Assembly: GCA_903901015.1 (NCBI GenBank)
Contig: CAIUPH010000054.1
Location: 1-64,000 of the forward strand
Direction of reading: 5' to 3'
Source of the DNA: Candidatus Bathyarchaeota archaeon
Lineage (GTDB): Archaea; Thermoproteota; Bathyarchaeia; Bathyarchaeales; Bathycorpusculaceae
DNA length: 64,000 bases
This document shows, one piece after another, positions 40,921 through 50,214 of this stretch. The position numbers were made by a program, and so were the translations under genes. Position 1 is the stretch's first letter, and every line of letters begins with the position of its first letter. The notes beneath the pieces are model-generated. The model saw only the letters and a list, made by a program, of their open reading frames with translations, did no database searches and was not told the origin of the DNA.

Positions 40921-41994
40921 ATGAGCCGTTTACCCATAAAACCAGGCGTATTTGTTCAAAACATTAGGATTCAGCCGCAGTCAATTGAAGGTGTAAGCAC
41001 AAGCACCGCCGCCTTTTTAGGGGAAACTCAAGCTGGCCCCAGTGCCCCAACACTTGTCACCAGCTTCACTGAATACCAGAAACTCTTCGGCGGTTACTTT
41101 GACGAGGGCAAGTATTTGCCGTATGTTGTTGAAGGGTTCTTTGGGAACGGTGGTAAACGCTGTTTTGTATGCAGCGTGAATGATGGAGATTATGCAGGTG
41201 CTCTTGCTAAACTTGAAGCCTTGGATGCCTCTATTATTTATGCGCCAAACGCACAAGCCACAGCAGGTTTAGCTTCAGCGTTGATTAGTCACTGTGAACG
41301 GTTGAGGAACCGCTTTGCCATTATTGATTCCATAAAAGGTCAAGACCCATCCAGCGTAACTAAACCAGGTGACTCTTCGTTTGCGGCTTTGTATTACCCT
41401 TGGATTTACGTTAAAGAAACTGGGACTGGTCGGTTGTGTTTGGTTCCGATGGGCGGGCATGTTGCAGGAATCTATGTTCACACTGACATTGAGCTGGGAG
41501 TCCATAAAGCGCCGTCTAGCCAGTTGGTTAATGGTGCAGTGGGCTTAGAGGTTGTGATGAAGTCGTATCAACAAGACAGCCTGATGCCACAGGGAATAAA
41601 CAGCATCCGCAGCTTCCCGGGCAGAGGACTACTTCTATGGGGCGCCAGAACCCTGTCCAGCGATTCAGAATGGAAGTACGTCAATTTGCGCAGGTTAATG
41701 ATTTATCTTGAGCAATCCATCAAGAAAGGCACTATCTGGGTAACATTTGAACCGAACAATGTGTCAACGTGGGCTAAAGTGAAATCGCAAACAGAGAATT
41801 TTCTGACGCAAACATGGAAAAGCGGCATGTTGATGGGCGCCAGTCAGCAGGAAGCGTTCTTTGTGCATTGCGACAAAACCACCATGACTCAAAACGACAT
41901 CAATAACGGGCGAATAATAGTGCTCATCGGTGTGGCAGTCGCCAAACCAGCCGAATTCACAATCTTTAGAGTCGCCCAAACCGTTTCTTCTTAA
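40921..41994 (+). CDS. contractile tail sheath-like protein, orphan
   Basis: From the ATG at 40921 the protein has 357 residues; an ATG at 40855 overlapping the NUDIX stop would add 22. It opens IKPGVFVQNI, the hallmark start of phage tail sheath subunits. VSTSTAAFLGETQAGP, SFTEYQKLFGGYFDEGKYLP and GFFGNGGKRCFVCSVN follow, then the conserved C-terminal sheath domain (KYVNLRRLMIYLEQSIKKGT, then WVTFEPNN near 270-300). Sheath proteins form the contracting tube of myophage tails and contractile injection systems. No tube, baseplate, spike, tape-measure or AAA+ gene lies nearby, so it acts alone or with genes elsewhere. Confidence 0.85.
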   Translation: MSRLPIKPGVFVQNIRIQPQSIEGVSTSTAAFLGETQAGPSAPTLVTSFTEYQKLFGGYFDEGKYLPYVVEGFFGNGGKRCFVCSVNDGDYAGALAKLEALDASIIYAPNAQATAGLASALISHCERLRNRFAIIDSIKGQDPSSVTKPGDSSFAALYYPWIYVKETGTGRLCLVPMGGHVAGIYVHTDIELGVHKAPSSQLVNGAVGLEVVMKSYQQDSLMPQGINSIRSFPGRGLLLWGARTLSSDSEWKYVNLRRLMIYLEQSIKKGTIWVTFEPNNVSTWAKVKSQTENFLTQTWKSGMLMGASQQEAFFVHCDKTTMTQNDINNGRIIVLIGVAVAKPAEFTIFRVAQTVSS

Positions 41995-42026
41995 GTTTTA
42001 AATATCAATTTGCCCAACAATGTTTT

Positions 42027-42524
42027 ATGGAAATTAAGGATTTAATCGGGTACAATCATGTTGTCCGCGGGCTCTATTTCGACGCCATGGCAAAGATGCC
42101 TTGGAGCGAGGTTGTTGAGCCTCGGGGTTTAAGTTTTAATTCGATGCGGGATGTGTTTTTGCATTTGATGCTTGTTGAGGACCGCTGGATAAGCTATACT
42201 ATTCCTGGTTGCTTCAAGGAGTGGGTTGACCCTGATTTTGATGCCTTCAAAGATTTCGCCGCGCTCAAACAGTACATGCAGCAAACAAAAGTTAACACTG
42301 AAAAGTACCTGGAAACGCTCTCAGAAAAAGAGTTGACGCGCCAAATCGTTATTCCATGGGGCGACAAACCCTGCACCTACATAACCGTCGAGAAAGCCTT
42401 AACCCACATGGTGCTCGAAGACATGATTCATTATGGCGAGTTGTCAGCGGCGTTCTGGCAGATGGATTTGGCGGCGCCCTACATGGGATTCTGGCGGTTC
42501 AAGCAGGTTCAGCAAGGTTTATAG
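42027..42524 (+). CDS. DinB-like four-helix protein
   Basis: This 165-residue protein resembles the DinB/YfiT fold, a four-helix bundle with a His-rich metal site. Candidates are FLHLMLVEDRWISY near residue 45, HMVLEDMIHYGELS near 130, and YNHVVRGLY at residue 9. Members act as thiol-dependent transferases or of unknown function. It starts about 30 bases after the sheath gene, with a TTTAAATATC promoter-like stretch between. Confidence 0.75.
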   Translation: MEIKDLIGYNHVVRGLYFDAMAKMPWSEVVEPRGLSFNSMRDVFLHLMLVEDRWISYTIPGCFKEWVDPDFDAFKDFAALKQYMQQTKVNTEKYLETLSEKELTRQIVIPWGDKPCTYITVEKALTHMVLEDMIHYGELSAAFWQMDLAAPYMGFWRFKQVQQGL

Positions 42525-42586
42525 TGCAATCTATCCATTGTATTTTTAGCGATTTCTAAAAATTTAATTGCAGTGGAGGTGAAATT

Positions 42587-42679
42587 TTGCCGGATATTGT
42601 TGACGCCACAATGGCATCAGGCATGAATAAACTTGCCGACCGTTACCGTGTTTTCACGAACATATTTGGAGCCTATTAG
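42587..42679 (+). pseudogene. gene start truncated by module A
   Basis: A strong GGAGGTGA (42575-42582) precedes a TTG and the frame MPDIVDATMASGMNKLADRY, then RVFTNIFGAY and stop. The last ten codons lie inside the module A repeat (42651-42711). The good initiation site with an abrupt end in repeat sequence suggests that a longer gene was interrupted. Confidence 0.45.
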
Positions 42680-42748
42680 AAACTCATTGCAGAAACCTAT
42701 AGGGGGTAGGTGCTTCACTAAGGGTGGTAGGTCGCTATTGGCGATTTT
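42651..42748 (+). repeat. module A copy 2 fused to module B copy 1
   Basis: Positions 42651-42711 match the repeat at 37266-37326 (TTTTCACGAAC, AGAAACTCATTGCA, GGGGTAGGT). From 42697 to 42748 the sequence CTATAGGGGGTAGG, CTTCACTAAGGG, GGTAGGT and ATTGGC matches 59724-59773. Thus two modules overlap here. The remaining gap to 42844 has no gene. Confidence 0.65.
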
Positions 42749-42844
42749 CAAGGCTATTAGAATGTTGAATTTCCGTGTCTAAAAAAATGAGAGGGATATT
42801 TGAGGAAACAGTTTTGAGTTGAGCAAACCAAAAAAGAAAGGGAG

Positions 42845-44848
42845 TTACCCGAGGTTCACTGTTGCGATTTCTGACATGTCGGTTAAGCTGGTAAGTTTTA
42901 CTTCTCCGTTGGAGAAGGTGTAGAGTGTGTTGTCGATGTAGAGTGAGCGTGTTATCCATTCGTTTTGAATGTTGTAAAGTGTTGAATCGTCGCTGAGGTA
43001 TCCGCGGTTGTTTAGCAATGTCGAGTTTAAGTGAGTAACGGTGCCCTTCAAAGAAAAGCCGCTGTTCGTGTTGATGTTAAAGACGTATGCACCCTGCCAG
43101 CTTTCCATGGATGATGTAGCTGCGTCGCTTGTGCTCCCCTGTGGCACAGGTGGAGCTATTTTGCCGTCTCCAAAGGTCGATGTGTAGTTGCTGTAATAGT
43201 TGTTTATTGAAACAGGAATAACGAGCAGCTGTTTTTGCAGGTTAAAGAGCAGAGCTTTCGGGTCATTTAACGCGTTGGAGGAGGTGTAATTGCCCTCTAC
43301 AGTGTACTTTGCTGTTTCCTTGGGGTTGTTTATGTCGGTGGCGTCGAAGAGCGAAAGTTTAAGGTTAGAGTTCTCTGCGCCAGAGCTTATGGTGTTATCT
43401 ACACCTATGCCGATAACGTGGTTTTCATCGTAAGGCTGCAGAAAACTTGAGTAGCCTGGAAGTTTTAGTTCACCCGCAACTTTAGGAGCCGCTGGATTAC
43501 TCAGGTCGATTACGAAGAACGGGTCAGTCTGCTTGAACGTCACAAGATAACATTTGTCGCCCATAAAACGCGCAGCATAAATCGATTCACCGTTTGCTAA
43601 ACCTTCAAGTTTGCCTATGGCGGTTAAGTTCTGGTTTAACACATAGATGTTGTTGGTTCTCGACTGCCAATCCGTGGTAACAGCGATTCTAAAGTTGCCA
43701 TTGAATTCATCCATCGAATACTGGTTTATTACGTCGCCTGGAACGTTGCCTTGAGCTTCAAAAGCCAATTGCAAACCGTCTATTTTCACCCTGTAAACTG
43801 ATGTGGTTTCGGTCCCGTTAACGTATCTTGGAAATGTAACGTAGAGGTTGCTTTGGGAAACGTACATTGCGCTTGCGCCACTCATCAACACTGTCATGTT
43901 CGTGGGTGCTTGCTGGTCGTTTGCAACATTGATGCCGTAGAAACTCGTGAAGGAATAGCCACTTGATTGGTTCATGTCGGCGTAGTAGATGCTTGTCGGA
44001 GTTGCACTGTATGCCTCTCCATCATTGTAGACGGCTGGAACCGTAACGGCGTCGTTGTAAACCCATGCGTTCTGGCTGGTCACTGCGTAAACATAGTTAC
44101 CTATCATGCGAGAGTTGAAGTAGCTGCCGCTGACGGTGAAGTTACGTGTTAAAACTGGGTTAGCCTTGTTTGAAATGTCATAGATAGTTATGGATGTGGA
44201 TGCGTCGCTGGAGAATGGCATAATCATAGAGTACATTGGAATGACACCGTACGTTTGGTATTGGCTCGATAACACCACGAGTCGATTGCTATCGTTACTA
44301 AGAAAAAGCCCCTGTGGAGACGTGTTGTTGCCAAGGTCGATTTTAGACACAACTTTGGGGTTTTGTGGGTCAGCGTTTAAAATGAAGACGTTATTGCTTG
44401 TTTGCGAAGAGTAACTGTAGATATAGCCGTAATTGCTGTTTTGAGTGCTGGATAATGTATAGATGTATTGTCCATCTGTTTTCACGGTGTCGGATTCATC
44501 TACGCCGGCAACCTGAATGTTAGTGGTTGAGTGGTCAGCTGTTAAACCATTCGTGCCGTATGAAATATGTGCCGGAACAGGAGCAAAACCTGAACTCTGC
44601 GGGGTCTCAACGCCATACTCAAAATTAGCTGAACCGCCCAGCGTGTTGCTTACAAGGTAATTTTTGAGTTCAGCTATCGAAGAAAAAGTTTTCATGCCTG
44701 AAACAGGTGGTAACTGGGAAATTTGAAGGACGGGCAAAAGCGACGGCGATGAACCAAAAGTGTAAACCATGGAAATAAGAACAATTGCGAACATAACTGC
44801 TGCGATTGCGTAAATACTTGTTTTTCTTCTGACTTCTTTTTGCACCAT
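42845..44848 (-). CDS. secreted beta-propeller protein (Beta_propel family)
   Basis: This 667-residue protein has a membrane anchor or signal (residues 11-30, AIAAVMFAIVLISMVY). A long extracytoplasmic beta-propeller follows, with the family opening GLTADHSTTNIQVAGVDESD and then TVKTDGQYIYTLSS (about 95-128), and repeated blades such as NVFILNADPQNPKVVSKIDL. This is the archaeal/bacterial Beta_propel family distantly related to WD40. Function unknown; surface adhesion or protein binding is likely. The wHTH membrane regulator upstream on the same strand may control it. Confidence 0.88.
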   Translation of the reverse strand: MVQKEVRRKTSIYAIAAVMFAIVLISMVYTFGSSPSLLPVLQISQLPPVSGMKTFSSIAELKNYLVSNTLGGSANFEYGVETPQSSGFAPVPAHISYGTNGLTADHSTTNIQVAGVDESDTVKTDGQYIYTLSSTQNSNYGYIYSYSSQTSNNVFILNADPQNPKVVSKIDLGNNTSPQGLFLSNDSNRLVVLSSQYQTYGVIPMYSMIMPFSSDASTSITIYDISNKANPVLTRNFTVSGSYFNSRMIGNYVYAVTSQNAWVYNDAVTVPAVYNDGEAYSATPTSIYYADMNQSSGYSFTSFYGINVANDQQAPTNMTVLMSGASAMYVSQSNLYVTFPRYVNGTETTSVYRVKIDGLQLAFEAQGNVPGDVINQYSMDEFNGNFRIAVTTDWQSRTNNIYVLNQNLTAIGKLEGLANGESIYAARFMGDKCYLVTFKQTDPFFVIDLSNPAAPKVAGELKLPGYSSFLQPYDENHVIGIGVDNTISSGAENSNLKLSLFDATDINNPKETAKYTVEGNYTSSNALNDPKALLFNLQKQLLVIPVSINNYYSNYTSTFGDGKIAPPVPQGSTSDAATSSMESWQGAYVFNINTNSGFSLKGTVTHLNSTLLNNRGYLSDDSTLYNIQNEWITRSLYIDNTLYTFSNGEVKLTSLTDMSEIATVNLG

Positions 44849-44923
44849 ACTTTTTTTCTCCGTGGTAGATGTTACGTGACCATTTTATTTTATCCTAAGC
44901 ACGCGAACAACCTGTACTAACAT

Positions 44924-45370
44924 TTAGAATGGCCTCATTTCCCATATGCGGTAAGCTTCATACCAGAATACCGCGCATACGATGGCGCCAAACGAAATGA
45001 TGAACAAGTTGTCACGGGTAAAACTGTTAACTATAATGAGCAGGTAAGCCGCGTAGAAAACGGTTGAGAACAGGGCGTAGAAGAAGAAACGTGGAAAGAG
45101 CAGTTTCCCCAGTTTCACGTAGTGACGAAGCACACCAATTTTTACTTGTCCAACCAGCAGGTAGTGACCGCCGACTTCCTGCTTTTCAACCAACCCCAGT
45201 TCCCGTAGCTGTTCAAGATGGTGGAAAGCGATGCTGGGGCTGCTAAAATGCAGGGCACGTTGAACTTCGCGCACACCTACGGGGGCGCCGGTTTTTAGGA
45301 GGAACCAGTAGACTTTCCATGCTTTGCCGCGCAGTGAATACTCGAGGTCTGCTTCGTTGTTGCCGTTCAA
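44924..45370 (-). CDS. winged-helix protein with C-terminal membrane segments
   Basis: The protein has 148 residues. Residues 10-75 form an ArsR/PadR-like winged helix (GVREVQRALHFSSPSIAFHH, then LEQLRELGLVEKQEVGGHYL). Two hydrophobic segments (about 93-115 and 122-140) follow, so it is a membrane-bound DNA-binding protein. Such one-component regulators sense signals at the membrane. It lies 75 bases upstream of the beta-propeller gene, which it may regulate. Confidence 0.8.
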   Translation of the reverse strand: MNGNNEADLEYSLRGKAWKVYWFLLKTGAPVGVREVQRALHFSSPSIAFHHLEQLRELGLVEKQEVGGHYLLVGQVKIGVLRHYVKLGKLLFPRFFFYALFSTVFYAAYLLIIVNSFTRDNLFIISFGAIVCAVFWYEAYRIWEMRPF

Positions 45371-45710
45371 CCGTAACCACTCAGACCATAGAGATTACTG
45401 GCTGGATATAAGTCCAGTTATTAGAACAGAGTTTTCTGCAATTCAATCAACCAAAGCAGTTAAGGTTTTTGCGTTTTTCAAAGTTAAAACTGGACAAATC
45501 AAAGACAAGGACGGCAAAACGAAATAAGGACGCAGGACAGTTTGATAGTGAGGAGGGTTCAAAATAAAAAGCAAAACAAAAAACAAACCGAAAAGTGAAA
45601 AACAGACAAACCAAACAAAAAACAAAGGCAAGAAGGAATGGAAGCAAAGATAAAAGAAAATACTGATGCAACCACAGAAATGAGCAGGATTTGAACGTGG
45701 ATTCAGCAGT
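45371..45710 (-). terminator. T-rich 3' region of the radical SAM gene with tRNA-like motif
   Basis: On the minus strand, downstream of the radical SAM stop, a long run of T-rich sequence (about 45540-45660) fits archaeal oligo-T termination. Immediately after the stop, 45683-45700 contains GTTCAAATCC flanked by sequence resembling a degenerate tRNA T-arm, although only part of the stem pairs. No gene is supported here: the Phe-rich minus-strand frame and Lys-rich plus-strand frame reflect base composition. Confidence 0.4.
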
Positions 45711-46712
45711 TTATGGCTTCCAAAAATCCATATACATTTGAGCGCAGCAATACGATGAAAAAGCCGTGTTGTAACCCTTGTTTTTTGAGTATTCAATCGC
45801 TGTTTCGCTGGGGAAAGCGATTGCATCTACCCCAGCCTTCAAAGCTAAAACGTCGGTTTCACCGCGGCTTTTGCCTTTTGGCCGCATGCACCCCAGCACC
45901 AGAGGCGTTTTGGGAAACATCTGGCGTGCAACCGCGGCGACTTTGGCGATGTCAGCGGGTTGTGGCGGCGGCGTCTTAGCCATGGCGGTTCCACGTATGG
46001 GCATGAACGCGATAATCACCAGCGCCGAAGGCTTCTCCCGCTGTATCATCTGGAGAGCGCGTAGTTCACCGTCGAGTTTGCCTTCGTTTAACCCGACGAT
46101 GACGTGAGGCACCAAATTCAGTTTAGCCTGCGACAGCGCCCAAAGCGAATCCGCATAATCCTGCACTGTGACTTTGAGGTTGAAGATTTTCCCGACGGTT
46201 TCAGCCGAACCCATCACGTCGATTAACGCGGCATCAACCCCCGCAGCCTTGAGTGCACATGCAGTTTTCTGTGTAATTATTCCCGTATGAACAAAAACTG
46301 TCAAGCCCAGTTCCCGCTTAAACCTTTTCAGAGCGGGCACAAACTCGTCAAGAGGCACCGAACCGTCGGATAAGCATCCGCCGCTTACAAGACAGCCCAC
46401 CGCGCCATCCCTTTTCAGTTTCAAGCCCAATTCGTACAGCTCGGTTGGTGAGAGCGCGGGATGCATGGTTTCAAGGACTGTGCCGCCGCAGTGTTTGCAG
46501 TTCAAGGCGCAGGTGTTGCCCGTGACGGAGATGGTTGGGAACGCCGTTGTTGAGGAGCAGAAATGCGTGGTTTTGTAGTAGGTGAAGCTGGGGGCGTAGA
46601 AGCGGATTTCGCGGCTCCTCGGCTTGAAAGCGCCTGAGTCCAGTAGACCACGGAGTTCTTTTTCGTTTAGGTTCCAAATCTCTTCAGGCGTTGGCTGCAG
46701 CATAGTTTTCAA
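45711..46712 (-). CDS. radical SAM enzyme (COG1856-like, BioB/LipA-related)
   Basis: This 333-residue protein has the 4Fe-4S/SAM motif CALNCKHCGG (about residues 68-77). An alpha/beta barrel follows with GCLVSGGCLSDGSVPLDEF, VFVHTGIITQKTA and PHVIVGLNEGKL. A late conserved CMRPKGKSRGETD is near 275. It resembles the biotin synthase-like archaeal family COG1856. I recall that a member of this group acts with a partner radical SAM protein in archaeal lipoate synthesis (LipS1/LipS2). The partner is not in the window, so that role is only a possibility. Confidence 0.8.
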   Translation of the reverse strand: MKTMLQPTPEEIWNLNEKELRGLLDSGAFKPRSREIRFYAPSFTYYKTTHFCSSTTAFPTISVTGNTCALNCKHCGGTVLETMHPALSPTELYELGLKLKRDGAVGCLVSGGCLSDGSVPLDEFVPALKRFKRELGLTVFVHTGIITQKTACALKAAGVDAALIDVMGSAETVGKIFNLKVTVQDYADSLWALSQAKLNLVPHVIVGLNEGKLDGELRALQMIQREKPSALVIIAFMPIRGTAMAKTPPPQPADIAKVAAVARQMFPKTPLVLGCMRPKGKSRGETDVLALKAGVDAIAFPSETAIEYSKNKGYNTAFSSYCCAQMYMDFWKP

Positions 46713-46778
46713 GCAAAGAATCCGTCGGCTGCCTTAATAGTTTACCGCAAACCCAATTTCACCGTTCAAAATAAAGAG

Positions 46779-49589
46779 TTAGGTGTGGTCGTGTTTGCTT
46801 AAATCCTCAGCTTTTTTGCCAAATCTCCTCGAGAAGAACTTGCGGATTTCCTCAGCGAACACCACGACGAGCGCCAGCGAAATCAAGAATAGCCAGTCAG
46901 TTAAGCCCAACGCGACTGTTCCAAACACCTGTTGCATCAGCGGCACATACACAAGAAACGCCAAGATCGAAATCTGCGACACTATGCCCGCAATTATCCA
47001 CTTGTTGGTTTTGAGGCTGGTTTTGAAGATGGATTGTTTGCTGGTTCGGCATGCCAGGACGTTTCCTGCCTGCGCCACTACTATGCCCGCGAACATCATG
47101 GTGACACCTTTGAGGTAGAGTGGGCTCGCTGTTATTCCTTTTACTCCAAACTGCCAGTTGCTGGGCACGGCCATTCCAATGTGCCATGCAACTTCACCTG
47201 GACCGCCTGCAGCCCAAGCGTTTAGGCACCCAATCATGGCGCCTGCAGCGATGATTACTCCAATGAACACTGAGCGGATGAGGACTCTGCGCGTAAACAG
47301 TCTTTCTTTGATGCTTCGAGGCGGCTCCTGCATGATGCCTGCTTCTGGAGGTTCACGGCTCAACGCTAAACTGGGGATGACGTCTATGGCTAAGTCTATA
47401 GCTAAAACCTGCACCACGAGCAGCGGCAACGGAATACCCAGCGCTGCGTAGAGCACGAATGGAATGAGTTCTGCCCAGTTGTGGCTGAACACGTAGACAA
47501 TGAATTTGCGTATGTTCTCATAGATTGCTCTGCCGGATTCGACTGCTTTCACAATCGACGCGAAGCTGTCGTTTAAGAGCACGATGTCGGCGGCTTCCCT
47601 TGCAACATCCGTGCCTGAAGCACCCATGGCGACGCCGATGTCAGCTTCCTTGAGCGAAGGTGCATCGTTTGCTCCGTCCCCTGTAACTGCAACGATTGCG
47701 CCGCTTTTCTTGAGAACTTTAACTATGCGAAGTTTCTGTTCAGGGGCAACCCTTGCGAAAATAACGTTGCCTTTCTTGACTTCGTCAACGATTGCTTGGT
47801 CACTTAAATCTTCTAAGTCCACACCCCGTATAACTTGGGCTAAGCCCTTCTCAACTATGCCTACTTCTTGGGCGATAGCTTGGGCAGTTGGACCATAATC
47901 GCCTGTAATAATGACAGTTTTGATTCCTGCTTCCTTAGCTTTTTGGACGGCGCCTTTTACTTCTTTTCTTGGGGGGTCGCGCATTCCAGCTAACCCGACG
48001 AAGGTGAGGTCTTTTTCGTTTTCTTCGCTTTTCTTGTAGTCACCCTTGGGGATTTGTTTGTACGCAAACGCGATAACGCGTAAGCCTTCGTTGGCGAATT
48101 CATGGATTCTTGTTTCTATCCAATCAAGGTTCTCCTGGGTTAAGTCTTCAACGTTGCCATCCACGAAAACTTTAGTGCATAGGTCCAGGATGTTTCGCGG
48201 GGCGCCTTTAGTGTAAATCAGTATCTCGTCGTTTACCTCATGGATTGTGCTCATGCGTTTGCGTTCAAAACTGAACGGTACAATGTCGATGGTTGGTTTC
48301 TCTTCGATTAACTCTTCGATTATTTGGCCGTACTTGAGTGCCGCAACGAGCAGTGCACCGTCAGTTGGGTCGCCAATTACGCTCCAGTTCTTGTTCTTGT
48401 CGGATGGCGGATCGATTTTGGCTCCGTTGCAAAGCGCCGCAATTTCGAGGATTTTGTCAAGTGATTTTGTTTCGCCTTCTTCAAGGGGCTCCCCGTTTAT
48501 GGAGAAGTCGCCCGCTGGCATGTACCCTAACCCTGAGACTTCGATTACGCGGTCTTTGGTCCAGAGTTTGTTAACGGTCATTTCGCCCTTGGTGATTGTC
48601 CCTGTTTTGTCCGTGCAGATTATTGTGACGCTGCCAAGGGTTTGAACCGCTGACAACCGTTTAACCAGAACATGTTGTTTGACCATTTTGAGCACGTTGA
48701 TGGCTAAGGCGCTGGAAACGGTAACCTGCAAGCCTTCAGGGACACATGCCACCATGACACCTATCATGAAGAGAAAACTGGTTTGATAATTAACATGCAG
48801 AAAAATGAAACTAGCTAAGAAGAAAGCTGCGCCCACAACAACAGCTATTATGAAATCGTACTTTGCAGTTAACGCAATTTCCTTCTGCAGGGGGCTGTCA
48901 GCTTCTTTGATGGTCTGGGTTAAACTGGCGATTTTGCCAAACTGTGTTTCCATTCCCGTGGCGTAAACAACAGCTTTTCCCTGACCTTTCGCCACGCTGG
49001 TACTCATGAAAACTAGGTCAGGCGCATACAAGAATGCTTTCTCGACAACTTTGACGGGTTCAGCAACCCGCGGCTGTGGTTCAGATTCCCCAGTCAACGG
49101 CACGTTATTTGTCCATAAATCAAAAACTTCCAACAACCGAGCATCAGCTGGAACACGGTCGCCCTCCTCTAATTGGACGATGTCTCCTGGAACAATCTCT
49201 TTAACGGAGATTTTTTTGAGTTCGCCATCTCGGAAAACTTTGGCATACTCAGGCATCCAGCTTTTGAGGGTTTCCATGGCTTTTTCTGCGCGTGCTTCTT
49301 GGAATATGCTGACGAAAATGTTGACGAAAACTACTGCTAAGATGATTAGGGCAAGTTCTATGCTGCCGCTGACGGCTGATAGACCTGCGGCTACGAGCAG
49401 GAGGATGCCGAATAGGTCTTTTAGGTGTGTGATGAACTTGTAAATGAATGGAGGCTGCCTTTTCTCGGAAAGCTGGTTTAGCCCGTATTTTTTTAGGCGA
49501 AGTTTAGCCTCAGCGCTTGTTAAACCGTTTTCTGTTGTGTTTAGGTCCTTGAAAACCTCGTCAATCGGCAAAGAAGCAGCTTTTTCCAA
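46779..49589 (-). CDS. P-type cation-transporting ATPase (P2/IIA-like)
   Basis: This 936-residue pump has an N-terminal cation-ATPase domain (LTSAEAKLRLKKYGLNQL near residue 20). The actuator motif VPLTGESEP is near 158, M4 has CVPEGLQVTVSSALA near 288, and the phosphorylation site CTDKTGTITKGEMTV is near 328. The nucleotide domain follows, then GDGANDAPSLKEADIGVAMG near 637 and six C-terminal membrane segments. The PEGL in M4 and overall layout fit Ca2+ or Na+/K+-like (P2) pumps. It would export Ca2+ or a monovalent cation. Confidence 0.92.
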   Translation of the reverse strand: MEKAASLPIDEVFKDLNTTENGLTSAEAKLRLKKYGLNQLSEKRQPPFIYKFITHLKDLFGILLLVAAGLSAVSGSIELALIILAVVFVNIFVSIFQEARAEKAMETLKSWMPEYAKVFRDGELKKISVKEIVPGDIVQLEEGDRVPADARLLEVFDLWTNNVPLTGESEPQPRVAEPVKVVEKAFLYAPDLVFMSTSVAKGQGKAVVYATGMETQFGKIASLTQTIKEADSPLQKEIALTAKYDFIIAVVVGAAFFLASFIFLHVNYQTSFLFMIGVMVACVPEGLQVTVSSALAINVLKMVKQHVLVKRLSAVQTLGSVTIICTDKTGTITKGEMTVNKLWTKDRVIEVSGLGYMPAGDFSINGEPLEEGETKSLDKILEIAALCNGAKIDPPSDKNKNWSVIGDPTDGALLVAALKYGQIIEELIEEKPTIDIVPFSFERKRMSTIHEVNDEILIYTKGAPRNILDLCTKVFVDGNVEDLTQENLDWIETRIHEFANEGLRVIAFAYKQIPKGDYKKSEENEKDLTFVGLAGMRDPPRKEVKGAVQKAKEAGIKTVIITGDYGPTAQAIAQEVGIVEKGLAQVIRGVDLEDLSDQAIVDEVKKGNVIFARVAPEQKLRIVKVLKKSGAIVAVTGDGANDAPSLKEADIGVAMGASGTDVAREAADIVLLNDSFASIVKAVESGRAIYENIRKFIVYVFSHNWAELIPFVLYAALGIPLPLLVVQVLAIDLAIDVIPSLALSREPPEAGIMQEPPRSIKERLFTRRVLIRSVFIGVIIAAGAMIGCLNAWAAGGPGEVAWHIGMAVPSNWQFGVKGITASPLYLKGVTMMFAGIVVAQAGNVLACRTSKQSIFKTSLKTNKWIIAGIVSQISILAFLVYVPLMQQVFGTVALGLTDWLFLISLALVVVFAEEIRKFFSRRFGKKAEDLSKHDHT

Positions 49590-50214
49590 TCTTATTCCGC
49601 CAAAACCTCAATGATGATTAGTTAATAACAACCCCGATTATAAGTAAAGATGTCAGGTGCTAAAGACTCTTCAGATAATGTGTTATTTTCCTGAGCAGCA
49701 CTTGGATGGTACATTCATATCCTCAACGTTTAAACTTTCATCGTCAATTTTGACGGTTTAATTCGATTTTATTGTTGATTGTTGCATTTAAAGTAATCGC
49801 AGAACGAGCAGTCTTTAAGTCGAAAGAATTGGTGTTTAATGGTGAATTGTATGCAAGTGCTTTATGCTTAATTTAAACAGTTTCTTCTCCTTTAGCCTTA
49901 TCTTCTTTTGCTTATACAAAAATAAAATAGATTTATTCTTTTTTGCAAATTAGCCTTAACCAATTTGCAAAATTCCATTAGCTGCAAACTTGAGCTTACA
50001 AACGGCGTAAAACAAGAAAAAACAGGTTAAAGCTTGACAAACAACTTTTTTTAGCTCAATATTTTTTGAGTATTCATGCCATAAAGTTAATAGGCTACAA
50101 ACTCAATTTCCATGTAGCTTACCCCAATTTCATGAGAGATTAAATAATGATTCAAATAATTAAAAAACAAGTCTTTCAAGTGATAAATTCAATTAATTTG
50201 GAGTTTGTATAGTT
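49590..50214. other. long AT-rich gap upstream of the aEF-2 gene
   Basis: Six hundred bases without a supported gene. CGTCA/TGACG around a short loop at about 49751-49764 forms a small hairpin. The last 100 bases are very AT-rich (AATAATGATTCAAATAATT) and probably hold the aEF-2 promoter. An ATGATGA (49611-49617) and a CTGA (49691-49694) resemble C and D boxes, but no internal boxes support a guide RNA. Confidence 0.4.

Noticed and set aside
40855-42524. Complete contractile injection system
   Set aside because: Only the sheath-like protein is recognisable; NUDIX, DinB-like and ABC genes are not system components.
45443-45826. Phe-rich minus-strand frame and Lys-rich plus-strand frame
   Set aside because: Both arise from a strongly A/T-biased tract behind the radical SAM gene; no ribosome site or protein-like pattern.
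49608-49700. Box C/D sRNA upstream of aEF-2
   Set aside because: Only one ATGATGA and one CTGA are found, with no internal D'/C' boxes and no terminal stem.
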